DNA from: Paralichthys olivaceus
Lineage: Eukaryota > Chordata > Actinopteri > Pleuronectiformes > Paralichthyidae
Direction: 5' to 3'
Length of the DNA stretch: 64,000 nt
Assembly: GCF_024713975.1 (NCBI RefSeq)
Contig: NC_091096.1
Span: forward strand, 4,615,501 to 4,679,500
The notes beneath the pieces were generated by a model. It did no database searches, was not told where the DNA came from, and saw only the letters and a list, made by a program, of their open reading frames with translations. Below, one piece after another: positions 27,286 to 42,200 of the stretch (positions within the stretch are counted from its first letter, which is position 1; each line of letters begins with the position of its first letter). The position numbers and the translations under genes were made by a program.

Positions 27286-30200
27286 CTGCATTAAAAATAT
27301 TTTCCTTATCACTTTTCTTTACACCACATTATTTTGTTCCTCTTAAGCCTGGAGATATATTTACAGTTTAGCCAAGTGTTCACATACTTGCTGTACTTTT
27401 CATTCTATAACTAAAAAACATGACGAAACTAGGTGCATATTGTTTCTTGTGGACTTGTAGTGTTAATTCTGAGGATGTGAAAGCACCAAAAGGACGCAGG
27501 ATATTTAAAGGAGCCGTGGTGTGGACACATAGTTAAAAGCAATGATTTCATGCCCCATAAATATATTCTAATAATATTCTGGGACAACATGAAATCAACC
27601 AACAGTCAACTGTGATTCTTTGCAATGAGCATTTTTCCCTTTAAAACTGACCTCTTGCCTCAGTGCAGTATGGGAATCAATGATGACTTGAAAGGCAGCG
27701 CCAAGAGCCTCATTTCTCTACCGAAGAAGAAGACAGCGAGACAATAAGTTAACCACAACTGCAGAGATAATCTTGACTTTTCTGTGTCTACATGTCTTCA
27801 TTCCCCTCAGAAAACCCTGAAGCGACACTGGAGAGAAACATACTCACAAGTGAAAGGGTAGAACTGGAAAGACCCTGGAAAACAAAGGGAGGAAACTATT
27901 ATATTCTGTCCTCGATCATTTAAATGAAATGGTTTCTGAGTAATCCTGCTGACAAACCAACAATGAAAACAACCTCCTCTGTGGAGGTACTGAAGAACTC
28001 ACCGGTGGCCCTGGTGGTCCACGAGGACCCGCAGATCCCTGAAAATTCACATAGCCAAGATGAGATAGTGATCAAGTCATCCATTCTTTTGCTCTCAGAC
28101 AGACTTGACCACAGGCCTGAGCACAGAACTGTGACTAAGCTGCAGGAAGTGAATAACTACTCACCCTTGGTCCTTGCAACCCCTGATGGAAACCAAAGAA
28201 AAATAAATCAATATTCATAAGTGGACGATTTCACAATAAAAGAAAGAGTCTGAAAGCAGATGTGATATTATTCTATTATGCACAGTGCAATGTCATCTCT
28301 CTGCTGCAGATTCAATACCGTCTTTATCTACTGTGTGTTCTGTTGCTGTTGAATTGCCCTTTTGCATCTTTGCAAGCTTACACTCAGAAATCTTATTTAC
28401 ACTCAGCAAACCCACACGTGTGTTGCGCTTTGTGAATTATGCCCGTGTACGAGCACTCAACAAACCTCTTTACAAAAAGCTTGAGATGAGCATGCAGCCA
28501 ACATTTATCACCCTGACAGGAATTCCACAGCATCTAAGTGTCACTGTGAGTGTAACAACAAACAGTGGAGTACAACAGGAAATGAAAAGTGCTGAAGGCA
28601 AAGCAGGCCGAGTGGTGCGCTGTCTCCATACTAAGTATCCTATTCTGTGCTCACAGTACAGACAGAAAAGGATTCATCAAAAACAGCACCACGCACCGTC
28701 TCCCCCCGACTTCCTTTGTCCCCCTGGGGTCCCTGATGGAGAGAAAGGAGACACAGGATCACTCCATCACTGCCAAAAAAGCAGAGGGAACTCGCATAAA
28801 GCTTGGCAGAGAGGATGAAATACGAGGTACATACAGGATGACCGCTGGGGCCAATGATGCCAACGGGACCCAGAGCTCCCTCCATACCCTGGAAAGCAGT
28901 GGCATGTTAGTGACTGAGGACACATGTAATGGAGCATGTGATGGAGCGGTGCTTATATTTCATGGTGGTTGTGGAGTTTGTGAGAGTTCAGGGCTCCGAC
29001 TTTGATAAATGTTACTCAAGTGCCATTCATCTTACCTTTAAACCACGTGGTCCTCTCGGGCCCTGTATCCCTGCTGACCCCATGTCTCCGGGAGGTCCCT
29101 GGAAACATCAGTGTGTGTTTAGTTGATTAGTGGATAAGTTATTCAGAGGTTAAACCAAGTGGCAAATTACAGTGATGCCATCTATTGGTTTGAGAACTGC
29201 CATTTCGTGTTGAAGCCTCCAGTTTGGCACTTAGGCCATGTTGGTTTTTTTTGAAACCAGAAGAAACCATATGGGGTGAGCCTGACTGAGAGCTTGAGGT
29301 CACGCCCACCTAACACTGCACCCTGCACCCATTGGATGGGTAGCAGCTGTCAATCATGAGGTATCCAAGCGGGAACACACACCGTGCTTCAAATGGCAGA
29401 AATGTCTTAAGCTGCAGTTCCCCTAATGGTCACTAGGTGGTGAATTAAGAAAAAAGTATTTCCCAATCCCTTACCTACATATTAATTACATTAATATTTA
29501 TTTCTGAGGAGTTTGTGGACTTATCCCACCGTAAACAAGTTCTTCTAGCTATCGTTAATATTTTTTTTTTCACGATTTTGGCTCAGAATTAAAAATCCAA
29601 GTGCTTCCTGATTTACTGTTGATTCACTTTAATTGGACAATAGTTTCAACATCATATAAAACCTCTTAATTTCTCATTTCACTTGGCTAATTAAAGTTAC
29701 ATGGAACTCGTGGACCTCAATGTATATTCAAGGCTTAGAAACGAGGCATGTTTGGGTTCGTGTTTGCTTTACTAACCACAGTCTCAGTCTATTACCCTCA
29801 GGTGGGGATTATACCACTCAGGTTCCCCTGCTCTACGGAGCAATACATCCAAACACACGATTTAAAATGCTTGTTCAGAAATGAGTTCATGGCGTCACAG
29901 ATGTTTCCATATAGCTGATGGCTCCTGCATTCCTCTTTGTGCAACGGCAAACAAAAGCATTAAGTTCGCAGCAGAAACAAACTTGTTGCCTTTGTGATGT
30001 AATATTTGCATAGAAACACTTCCCCAACTGCTTAATGGCACATATGCTCCAAGTTTAATCTCTGCAACTGCAGCTGTAAAACTAAAGGGTTTGCCATAAG
30101 AGTACCACAACAAAAACGGTTTATGTTCGATTAGGAAGTGATTCTGAAGCATAAACAAAAAAGCATCAAAAACTTCTCTATTATTATTTAAAATGAGGTC

Positions 30201-33200
30201 AGTGCTTTTGCCATCAGATAAATACAGCCATTAAAAATCCAGCCTTTATTCAGGTTTTAACGATTTAGATTTAAGAACTTTGAAGAAAACTATGAACTTC
30301 AGTTAAGTTTCTTCTCCATGTTGGTTTTGAAGACATGTTGATTTAATTTTGTAGTGTTTTACATTTGACCCAAAAGACATTTAAAAAAAGTTAAGGAAAT
30401 TCAATACAAGTGACATTAACGTCATAGTAAATTTGAACTGTCAAAGTTTTTAAGCAATTAAAAGTTCTAAAGTTCAGATTGATGGATTTTAGACTTGTTA
30501 AGATGACTAGCAGAAACCCTTAAATCACGCCTAGACTTTCATTTCTGCCTTTAATTTTCACCTTAGACTCAATTCCTCCTGAATCCAGACTAATATACTA
30601 TGTGCGGAACACTAGAGCTCATCTGCTTCACACTCCTGTTCAACTCCCACTGTGGGAAAATATCCAACGTCACTCTCAGGGTTTTAAATAAAGAGTGGGA
30701 CTCAAGTGAAGCCCGCTTTGTTTCTTCAGCTGGTAATAATCTACAGTGCAGCAGCGCTGTAAGTGAAGCAGAATTATGGTGCAGCAGATGTTATCCTGGG
30801 GCATGTTACATTAATACCGGAATACCTACCAGCTTTCATACCATTCTTCGTTAATGTCATGTACCTTGAGACAATTTAAAGCATTTAAACTTCACACAAG
30901 AGTACTTAAACTAAAGTTAAACCCAGACATTAAGCCATTTCTGACCTTTGGGTTAAGAGCTTTTAGCTCAGAGCTTTGTGATTGATGTGAGGTAATCATT
31001 TTGTGAGGGGAACTTGATGGGATCGTACCTTTGGCCCAAACAGACCGAACACGCCTGGAAATCCTTGTTCACCAGTGTCCCCCTGATACACAGAGAAGGG
31101 AAAGTATGACAATCTCCATCTCTGCACAAGGACTGAACATAAGGAGCTGCAGTAAATTCATTTCACAAGTCAGTGCTCACTGGTTGCCCTCGAAGTCCGA
31201 GGTCTGCTTGTTTTCCTGGAAGTCCCATCCCACCAACCGAGCCTCTTTTCCCTGATGGACCAGTTTGACCTGGGAGACCCCTCTCACCCTGGAGAACACA
31301 CAAAGACACTTAAAGCACATCCTCACAACCCATCACTCAAACTCAAAAAGATTTTTCACAGTCTTTTCTGTATTTTTCTATCTTGGAAACATTGTAACAA
31401 CAGCAGATCACGTCTTTGGATTCTATATTTATTCAACAATGTGCCTGAGAATGAGAAGCTTTTTTCTGACTGCAGCTTCTTTGCTCACAACATTAGGACG
31501 CATCAAGCTTTTTGACTGTTCACTGCAGTACCTTGGTTTGGGCTTGCATATTGTTGTTAGCCGGTGTGTCGTTTTTGCCTTCATCTGTTGATGATGAGGA
31601 TGATGCTGCTTTTCCGACTTTTAAGTTTCTCTGGGCTGTATTCTTATGTTTATAGTCCTGTGTTGTGATCATTTCAATTAATGCTGAGCTAAACTACAAT
31701 AAAAAGCTCCCAAGCGTTTACTGGTTTCCATCAATGGACACTGCATTTAGTTCAGACCAGTAAGGAGGCACAAAGCCAAGAGTGGAACCTGGATATGAGC
31801 AGTCCTGGGCCTAGCACCCTACATTATTCAACTGCCCCTAATGATGTAGGAAACACGAGAACAAAACTAAAGTTCACGTCATAAAATATCCAGATTCAGT
31901 AAATGTATGACCATAAATCACCAACACACAATCAAACCACAATGCAACGTTGTGCCCTCACTCGCAGGCAATGAGGTGAAAATTGCCTCTAATAAATAAA
32001 GCCCCTGTGTTTGTTACGGTCATGCATATGTACATTTTATATGATATTGTTGAGGCCATTCAAGTCAAGATTTTGCCAACTCATTGCTGCTTTGCAACAC
32101 TAACTCCCCAAATGATTGCATTGGATATTAGGTCCTTTGAGACACTTTGTAAAGTCTTTGTGCAGACGTTGGCATTAGAGATCAGAAAATGCTCCAAATA
32201 TAAAGGCAGCATTATGTTGCCAAGGGAGGTAGCCTTGGCACTGTGATGCTGCTTTGGCAGATTAAAGCTGCGTTGACAATTTCCATTTGATACTGGCAAT
32301 AAATCTGCCTGCTTTGTAATCTTTGAAAAAAAAAACCTTATGCAATAATTTAATATTAAACTCTTTGTGAATAAGATGAAAACTTAAAAAAGTTGCAACT
32401 TCTCCTGCAGCATTCTCACCTTAGGTCCAAAGGAGCCTTGACTTCCAGGGAGTCCTGTCACACCACTTTCACCCTGCAGCCCAGGTTTTCCAGGTAAGCC
32501 CACTTCTCCATCTCCTCCTTGCTCCCCCTTCAGACAAAAGACAAACAATAATCAGAGCTGATATAGATTAAATTTAGCAAAACAAATAAGTGCACTGATC
32601 TGTCCTCACCTTGACTCCTTTAACTCCATCTTTACCAGGCAGTCCGTCTATTCCAGGCAGCCCCTCGAATCCCTCCCTGCCCACAACTCCCCGTGGGCCA
32701 GGAGGACCCACTGGACCCTTATGTCAGACAATCAAACGTGTTTATATATATAAACATAGTTACACGTAGCTTGACTGTGAGTTCAAGTCAAGTCCGATTT
32801 TGTTTATTTAGTCCAACATCACACATTTTCCTCAAGACAGCTACGCCTGAGCATAACGCTTCCAACTCACCGGTGGTCCTTTGGTCCCAGATGTGCCTGT
32901 TGCCCCCGATTTTCCTTTCTTACCCTGGAGTATAAAGAGTTCATGTTGCACAGTTCATGACATGATTGCATGACAGAAAATAAAGTCCAGTAACACAGCA
33001 GTGAGTTTTCTCATCATGCCAAAATCATGCCACTTTTATTTACGTCCTTACTTGATCACCTTTGGACCCTTTCATCCCTGGTTGTCCCTTTGGCCCAGGA
33101 TGTCCCTAAAACAATCGTTAGTGTTTTGATTTGGATTGTGTTTGAAAAGTCTGACTGTGACTGCCTGAGTTTTACAATTCTAGAAAAATAAATTGGATAC

Positions 33201-36200
33201 TTACAGGAAGCCCTGGGGCACCAGCTTCACCTCTCTTTCCATCAAAACCCATTTGACCCTAGAAAAAGTCATTTCTGCAGTTCAGTGTATAGATCATTAC
33301 TTAAACCTCACTGACTCTATACCTGCAGAAAAACGCAATCCGCAAAAGAATTGTTTGTTTTTTTCCACTTACAATGAGTCCCGGGTCACCTGGCTCTCCT
33401 CTCTCTCCTCTGTCTCCAGGAGGACCCTGGTTTCATACAGAAACAAATTAATTAAACAATCCGAAACACTGCTGACAAACAACACAACAAAAACGAGTCC
33501 ATGTGAGAAACTCACTCTGTCACCTTGGGGACCTGCAGGACCTTCTACCTTACTGTCATCCCCCTGTTCACCCTGAACAAGCAACACAGGAAAACACAAA
33601 CAATTGCGATCAGTGGTAGTTCCCCCAAAAGTCAGTGGTCTGCAAAATCAATGCATCTTTTGTTTCAGTATAACAATCGTCCACTCTCTTTCTGCATGAA
33701 CAGCAAAATATTACATGTGCTATTACCCACAATGATCCCATTTCACATAATGGTGCCAGTGTCTGTTCCAGGGTCTTTATGGAATTCATTAACCAAAAGC
33801 CACAAATGTGTGTATGATTTTAATAGTCATGTGTCGTGCATGTGTCAGTTTAATTCAAGGAAAGAAGAGGCCGACAGGCATCTAAAAGCAGGAGGGTGGT
33901 TATCAACTTCCAGGAATTGACAGTTACACAGATGAAAACCGTGGGAATGATGCATTTACCATAACCGTGATGGGGATATGTACTTATCTGCAGCATGTTT
34001 CAGTGTCAGGGTTACCTGGCTCTCAATTGAAAATCATAAATTTTGTAATTACCCGTATAATAGGGTGATATTGATTTAATTATAGAGCAGGCACAGCCAT
34101 TATTTTGAGGATATTGGCAAAGAGAATACAACAAACATTCACATCCAGATGGCTTCAGCCCAGGGACTTAAAAAGAATGCAAATTAGCGCCTCACTAAAC
34201 TCTGGTGCAGTGTGTTCTATCGTGTGCTGCTCCTGTCAAATAAACACAAATTATAGTGCTAATATCCCCAAAATAATGAGCAGGGGAGTCCAGGTGCTTG
34301 GCTAATTATATACATTTGACAGCGCTTAGTTAATTGGATGTGTCCGAGTTCTTATCATCGATCAAATTAGGGAGGAGTTGAGGAATCTTGCAAGGACAAC
34401 AGCACGGACAGAGGAGGCACTAAGTAGGGACACGACTGAAGTTTCCATGCATCAAACAAACTGACCATGTACTCAAAGTGCTGCCCCTGGAGCTCCTGTA
34501 GACACAGTCGCAGTGCAGACGGCGATTAGGAAAAGCAAATACGTTTGTGAATGTACCTTTTCACCTTTTGGTCCAGGTGGTCCCAATGAGCCCTGTGGTC
34601 CCATGTGACCCTGTGACAAGAAAACAAGTTTGTGACTGAATCTCATTTTAGAACTGTAATTAACTGTGCGTCAAACAATTTGATTTAACTTTAGTCTTAA
34701 ATGTGCAAATATCAGGTTCTAACACAGGAAGTCAGTCAAAATGAACAGCAACTTAAACATAGTAGCATCCGACAGTTAACACACAAAATGCAGGTTTAGT
34801 CTTTATCAGAGGCTGCACCAAACATTATCTACATCATCTAATAATGAATAATAACAATTATATTTAATAGAAAATAGACAAAGACTGAATACTAGAACAA
34901 GTTAAATGGCCTGGGTCACAGTTTTTAACATTTTTGATTTGATAGCAGCAGAGTTTTGGAAGTTCTTAACATCCTTCAAGGAAATGTATCACCCCATCAC
35001 TGAGATGGATTGCTTACCTCGTAACCTGATATGCCTGGATTTCCTTGTTGGCCCATTCTTCCTGGTGCCCCCTTGGGAAATTACGTACATATATTTAGCC
35101 CACATCCGCCAAACAGGCAATTAAGTCCTTCAATCATCCTGTTAAGAACTTACCACTGGTCCGATGGTGCCTCTCGCTCCCTTCTGTCCAACAAACCCCA
35201 TTTCTCCCTGCTCACCGGTTGGCCCGGTCTCTCCCAGGTGACCTTGGTGACCCTTGCTCCCCTGGAGAGAGGCCGTCAGTGAGCAGGTATGCAGTGAATC
35301 TACAAAACCTCCCCGAACAGCTGTGTGTGTGTGTTGTTTGACAATTTCAACCATTTAATACTGAACGTCTACTTGACGAGCAGTAGCTGACCTCGGTGTT
35401 TGACAGAGAACTATTCAACTCCTCGTACAGGAGGACAAACTCACAGGCATCTGAGAATAAAACGTGCATTTTCGCCTCGAGCAAGTGAACTGACAAACCT
35501 TTTGTCCTGGTTTTCCTCTTTCACCATGTTTGCCAGGTTTACCCTCCTGACCCTTGGAAAAAAATTGAACGGGGCTGTAAGTGGACAGAAAAAGTCTCCT
35601 TTTCATGGGAATTGAATTAAATGCAGAGTTAGCTGCTGAGACACTCACCCTCACACCCACCAGTCCAGGAGGCCCAAAAGGTCCTTCTTCTCCTTTCAGG
35701 CCAATTTCCCCCCGCTCTCCTTTGGCACCCTCTGGACCAGCTTCTCCCTTTTCACCCTGACACCAGCAGAACAAGTCTATAAGAAACAAGTGACTGTACA
35801 ACTGTGTAGGAGCCTGATGGGTTCTCCTCAGTAAACAAACACTGTAAATTTTACCAAATCTTTCTTGTCAAGATGCTTATACCAAACAGACACGTTTAGT
35901 GGGACGTCATGAATCTGAACATCAAAACATAATCTGATGAACACAACTACGGATCATGACAATGCTCTGATTTTCATTCTCCTATTAGTTCACAGTTAAA
36001 GCTGCAAATCTCTCTGGAGCTGCTGGACTCTGGTTGACTCTATTCTAATCCTCTGTGCCCCTGAGCTCACATTTGACCACCTTGTCCAAGCCAAGAGCTG
36101 CTTGTGGCTCAGTCTGTTAGTGGCCATCCTTCCAGCAGCCTGGCTCTGCCGAGTAGATCGGCTTTTTTCTGCTTTCTTTGTTTCTTTTTTTTATTTTTCT

Positions 36201-39200
36201 GTCACAATACTTGCCAGACAGCAGAGCTCTTAGAATAGTCACTCTATCTGTTTTCAACTTGGCGTCAACACAATGCAGCTCCAACTGTACAAAAGGGCAA
36301 AAAATACGCAACTAGCTCTAATGAGAATAAGCTTCTACAATAAACAGACAAGTTCATTGGCTTCACAGACAAATGGCTTCAGGACAGGGAGAAAAAATTA
36401 ATGTTGAAATGAGTGACAATGTGATTACTAGTCCCGAACAAACATTATTTTTTTCATTTACTGTGTCCCATGATGCATGTCTCTAATTTGCATTTACAGT
36501 TTCTTTTATTTTCATACTTGCCTTTGCAGCATCTGGTCCACTTGGTCCAGCCTCCCCATCGATGCCTGTCTCTCCCTGATAGACAAATATAAAAACATTA
36601 TGGATGCAAACCAGGGACATTGGACGTCAGTCACAGTTGGGGGTGCTGAGAGACAGTTTATATCATGACCTCATATTAAATGCAGAGCAGCAGCGCCAGA
36701 CAACAAACCTGACCACTAACTCACAGTATGTCAAAGCAGCATATTACAAAGTTCAATTGTGGACATTTCACACATGGAGTTTATTGTGTATTGTGTGTAT
36801 CTGAAGTCATTTCTAACTTTATTGAGCCTAAGTCCTGTTCTTCATTTGTGCATCAGAGAGGCCACATAGAAAATACACTGAATGTTCCTTCAATTAAAAA
36901 AATAATTATATTCAAAATCTTACTCCTGAAAATGTAATAAAATAAAGTGAACTTTTTTTCTTGCAGTAACACCCGTCGCAAGTAGGGGTGTAACTGCATC
37001 ATGTTTTTCCGACACAGGGACAGTAATCACAGCAAAAACATTCATGCATCAGGCACGAAGCAAAGCTTAAAAAACTCTTACTTTAAATGAATCAAAATTT
37101 TGAGTTGCAAGTGACTCGTCTACTTTTGAATATTATTGAAGGTTTGCCAGAATTCCCTGTGCCTCATTAACACTGAAAGAAAAGCATTGGATACTCACTC
37201 TCTGGCCAATCAGACCCTGTTCCCCAGTGTTGCCATGCAAACCGGTGGAGCCCTGCCAGGAGAAGACACATGATGTTACTGATGTGCGGCTTTTGTTTTT
37301 CTTTCCACTGCAGCTATTTATACCAGTTTCCCCTCAGTAATAAAGACAAGTATGTCTGCGTCCCAAACCTGGAGGTTGCAAAACAACATTTTCAATAAAG
37401 AAATAAAGAAAAAGGAGAAAAGAAACACAATCTAATTGATCGTCCACCTCAGTGCACAATAAGCTTTCTCAGTTTAATTTGCCACAACTTCAATTGGAAA
37501 ACTGGATTACGATTTCTGATTGGGCTTTGATAATCTCTATAAACAGATTTTTCAGAAGGAATATGATTTAAATCATATCTGAGAGGCCGGATACCTTCTG
37601 GTTTCCCTTTTATTGCAGTGTGACCAGTCATGTTTGAGTTGGCTTTGGTAGCTTCCTGGTAAACACGAACGAAATTTATATGCAGATAACTATCAATAGG
37701 AATTAGCCAAAATGTTGTGTGGACCGATAAAAAGCATCAGCGTTTGTGTTTTGTGTGGAAAAACGTTCAACTAGTGTGATTAAAGAAAGTAGTCAGACTG
37801 TCAACGGGTTATGACGAACGGGGTCCTGGCCCAGAAATCTGCTGTCTACATCAGAAGCCCCCGAAATATTGGCCGTTGTCCCCGGAGAAGTTAAATGTTT
37901 TTCTCCACAAAGTATGATTCAAATTCTCCGATCTTGCTCCCAGGACTGGAACACAGACATGGTTCCGTGAAGTGAGAGCCCACCACGACTACCATCACTA
38001 TACTACCAACACTTTACTAACGCAAAGGTTGTTGTAATCTTATCATCCAGCAGATCAATGGCTGAAACCAATAAAAAATTTCAATAGCATATAATCGTCT
38101 TCACCTTCTCCCCAGTTTCACCAGGCAGTCCTCTCTCTCCAGCCTTCCCTGGTGGACCCTGTCAGAAAACAGCCTTTACTTTTCAGCCCTAATGTAAAAT
38201 TCAGTGGGAGCTCTCACACCAGCCGTTTAATCAAACTTACCGTCGGCCCCATCTCCCCCAGAGGCCCGATCGTTCCCTGTGGCCCTGCTGGCCCCTGCGG
38301 TGACAGAAGAACAGGCGTCAATACCAAGGTTAAAAGAACTTTGCAATCTTGGACAACACCTCTGAAAGTGACGACAGAGGGGGAAAAATATGAAAAGAAA
38401 TAAGAACCAGCCGGAAAGTGTGGATTTGTGGAGATAAGTTAATCTGCAGGGCTAAGAGCTTTCAAAACACGGAGCCAAAGCTTCTGTAAGTGATGGAAAT
38501 GGGCCTGCTGTTATCAAGGCACATTCAGACTACAATACAGCTGCCTCTCCAGGAAGAGCAGGGTGTAAATCAAATTGTCTCAGACTCACTAAACTTCTCT
38601 GCTTGTGTCTGTGAAACTCAGGCAAAATAAAAGGAAAAAAAGAGGATGAGGTTGTTCGGGGTTTTTCGAGCAAGGCTGTGGGTTTTGAGGATAATATTTG
38701 AGGCTGAATAGAAGATGTCAAAGTGGACGTTCAGAGTTTATGTTCAAGGGGAAGAAGACGGGTGAACAGTAGGTGCTGGACATCATCATATATGAGACTA
38801 TACATCCACTGTGGGCTTCTGCAACTTCCAAAAATGTACATAGCTGCATCAGATAGAGTAAAAAATAATATTTCCATTCAGTAGTGGTTTGATAATGAAG
38901 GTTATTTTAAAATATGGAACCAAAATCATCAACTCACAGGCTCTCCTGCAATTCCTTTGGCTCCTGGAGGTCCCGAGGGTCCTTGAACACCCTGAAAATA
39001 ATACAGTTATTTATAACACACTTGATATTCAAACACACACCCACTAACAGAATACAGTGCACCACACAACTCTCTCCACTGTATCCACTACTGTTGCCCG
39101 GAAATGTCTCCACCCCAAAAAGATCCAGACAGACCTAAGTCAGACCTGTGTTTGCCCCCAATCACTTACTGGAAATCCCTTAGGCCCAGATTCTGCTGCC

Positions 39201-42200
39201 TCACCAAGCTTCCCCTGCAGCGTCACGACAGAAACAAAGAAGTGTCAGACAGGTTTTAATGGCGCTGTCCGAGTCTGATATCATCGGCATAAATAAATGG
39301 ACTTCATGAATGTAACATTTTAGTCTAAAGGACCAAATTAAGTCTCATTCACCACACACAGGGCATCTGTATGCTTTTCAAACAGCCTTCAGGGGCCACT
39401 CAGGGTTCAGTGTCCTGCCACAGGGCACTTCGACACGTGCACCGGGCTTCTTGTGGATAGCAGACGATCCGTTCTAACTTCAGAGCTACAGCTGCCCGAG
39501 TAGTTTTTAGTTTTGTGCATGCTCCGTGTCCCTCTCACGGTTTTATTACGCAAGAAAAATAATTTTGTTTGATTCATTATTTTAGCTGGAGTGGATCTGA
39601 GTAGATGGGTGGATCTATGATTATTCATTTATTTTTATTTCCTTCAACGTGTCAAGATAGGGTGATGGCCTTGGCGTAGGTATGTGCTCCCTGAGGGCCC
39701 TTCTCTTTTCCAATAATTAGCTGCTTTGCACAACTAGCTGATGCTGGAGTTTCACAGACCAGCTGAGGATGCACAAACATCTGGCAGTCAAAAATATAGA
39801 ATTCAAGAAAAACTCTTTCAGTATTGTTCTTGATTTATTAGCAGTTTTAATAGATGTGTGTCCTACTTGACCGTGCACTGTGTGGAAGAACAATGCAGCT
39901 AATATACTGCAAGAATGTTTCTCCACGACTGCTCTAATGAGACATTTCTCTCATTAGGACAAAAGTTTTGACATCATTTTACCGAGATTCTTTTTCTGCA
40001 GCCTACAGAGAGAATGACCAAATGCACTCAAACCAGAATCCTCCCTAAAGCTGCTAATAATGTCATTAAGGTTTTGAATGGAAAATAAAGAAGCCTGATT
40101 TTTCTTACCATCTCTCCAGGGAGGCCCAATTTTCCTGGTGGACCGTCGGGGCCCTGCGACGGAAAAAAACATCCAAATCAGTAAAACCGAGCTTTCTAAA
40201 ACCCCCAGAGTTAAATTGTTCCCGACTTCGAGGCACAACCAGCAACATCAATATTTCAGGACTCTTTGATTTAACGTTGCGTTGTTAGATTTGTAGTTAA
40301 CGAGTGTCCTCTGAAGATTCTTTAGATGTTAAAAATAGTTAATAATTACAGACTGCTGAACAAAGCTGCTTTGAAAAGTTATTTTTCCCTCCATTAAGAA
40401 TCTTGAGTCATTTTGTTTATCCTCGCTTTGCATGGGAGAGATTTGATGTGTGCAATTAGGAGGCTTAAGGCCAGACGTTGCTCAAAGGCAGTTTGGCATG
40501 GAAAGTAACATTATCAACAATTAGACACAAAATTGAACTCAACAAGCGTTTTATTAACTTTGACTTTTTCACCATGTGCTCACCTTTATTCCTGCGGAGC
40601 CTTTCTCCCCCACCGGGCCATCAGGACCCCTTGGACCCTGCACAAAGAGGTAAGTTGGCACTAATGAATAGCTTTGGAAAACCTGGCCTCTAATAGACCT
40701 GAGGCACATGTTGTTTAATCCATCAAGTCAGTGAATTTAGCCCAGTCAATCTCCATTTCTGTCATCTCCATTCAGTGCAGCCCGGGAGGCAGCTCTCTTT
40801 GTTTTATAGTGAACTTTGCATGTAACCACACTGCGGTGACACGATCAAAGATTGTGGCTGCTTTGCAAATACTTGGCATTTGGTGATTTAGCTCCGCGCT
40901 TTGCCCAATCCACACTGTGTGGACTTTGTCCCCCGTCTTTCCACCATCACACAGAGTGGCGTCGCCTGCACACTGGGGTTATTGTAAAGAAGCCTCGGGG
41001 AAAAGGTCACAAATCCTGTTGCTGATTCATCCTTCAGCTTTTTTAAAAGTGAATCGAACCTATACGCTGTCCGAAAACATTGAAGGACCCACGGCTGCTC
41101 ATGTAAAAGTGATCCGAGCAGAACAAGAGCAGAACACGTGCTCCTTCCTGTAGAAATCCTTAATGAACACACACACAGTGACTTAAAACTGTTACTGAGG
41201 AACAGCTATTGTATCCCTGTATTTGGCTTCATGTCACAATAGTGACATTCGTGTTTCTGTGTCATTTTCATATGTTGCCTGTTTTCGTCTGTGTTCTTAA
41301 ACGTATCAAAATGAAATAGAAATATATGAACCCAGTGGACACATGTGATTTCATAATCAGCTTATGTACAAGGGACTGCCACAGCATCATGGTTAAAAAA
41401 CCCTTAACGAGGGTTCCTGCTCCTAATTTCCTGCCAAAAGCGTTGTCAGTTAAGAGGTGTGTATCATGTGTTTCTTAAAACTAAAAAAGCAAAAGAAAGT
41501 ATGAATAAGAATAGAATATATTGCTTTTACTTCGTCCCATGGATCATTTTGAAATGTGTGTCCTAAGGAATAAAGCTTTAATCCACTTCTTTTTAAGGTA
41601 ATGTCACTATTTTAAATTGAAAAAACTGTGCACAGGAAAAGGTTATCACTGGTTATCACTGGTTTTCCCTATTCCAACTGTGAATTACTTTGTAATTAGG
41701 AGAACGGTGTTTAATCATCATGGTCTGAAAATCTAATTTCCAGAGCCTTGATGTAATTTTCCACTATTACACTTATTAAATATTGCATTTGAGACTGCCT
41801 GTAATATTAGGGGGGAGCTGTGTTAAACAAATCCAGAGAATGAAAAGCCTTAATTATACCGCTTATTCATGTTAGATCAATTATTCATTCAGTCCGATGA
41901 TCCTGCTGCGCTGGAATCACTGGAATTATCCCGAGCTCATGGCAGACACAGCAACGCACACACATTTCCACGTCCTGACACTCCAGGCTGTTTGTGCAGC
42001 ACCATGTTGGGACAAGCTGATTAACATATTATAACTCCCTTACTCCTACTAAAACATGATCTTATTCTACGTGTTGTGTCTGTGTAGAAGTCATGTAGAA
42101 AGATAAACGAGGTTACTGAGCATTCATCTTTGATGGTTGGATTTGAAACAGAAACAGTTCTTCACTTTATTCCACTGAGATGTTCTGCAATTATGAAATT

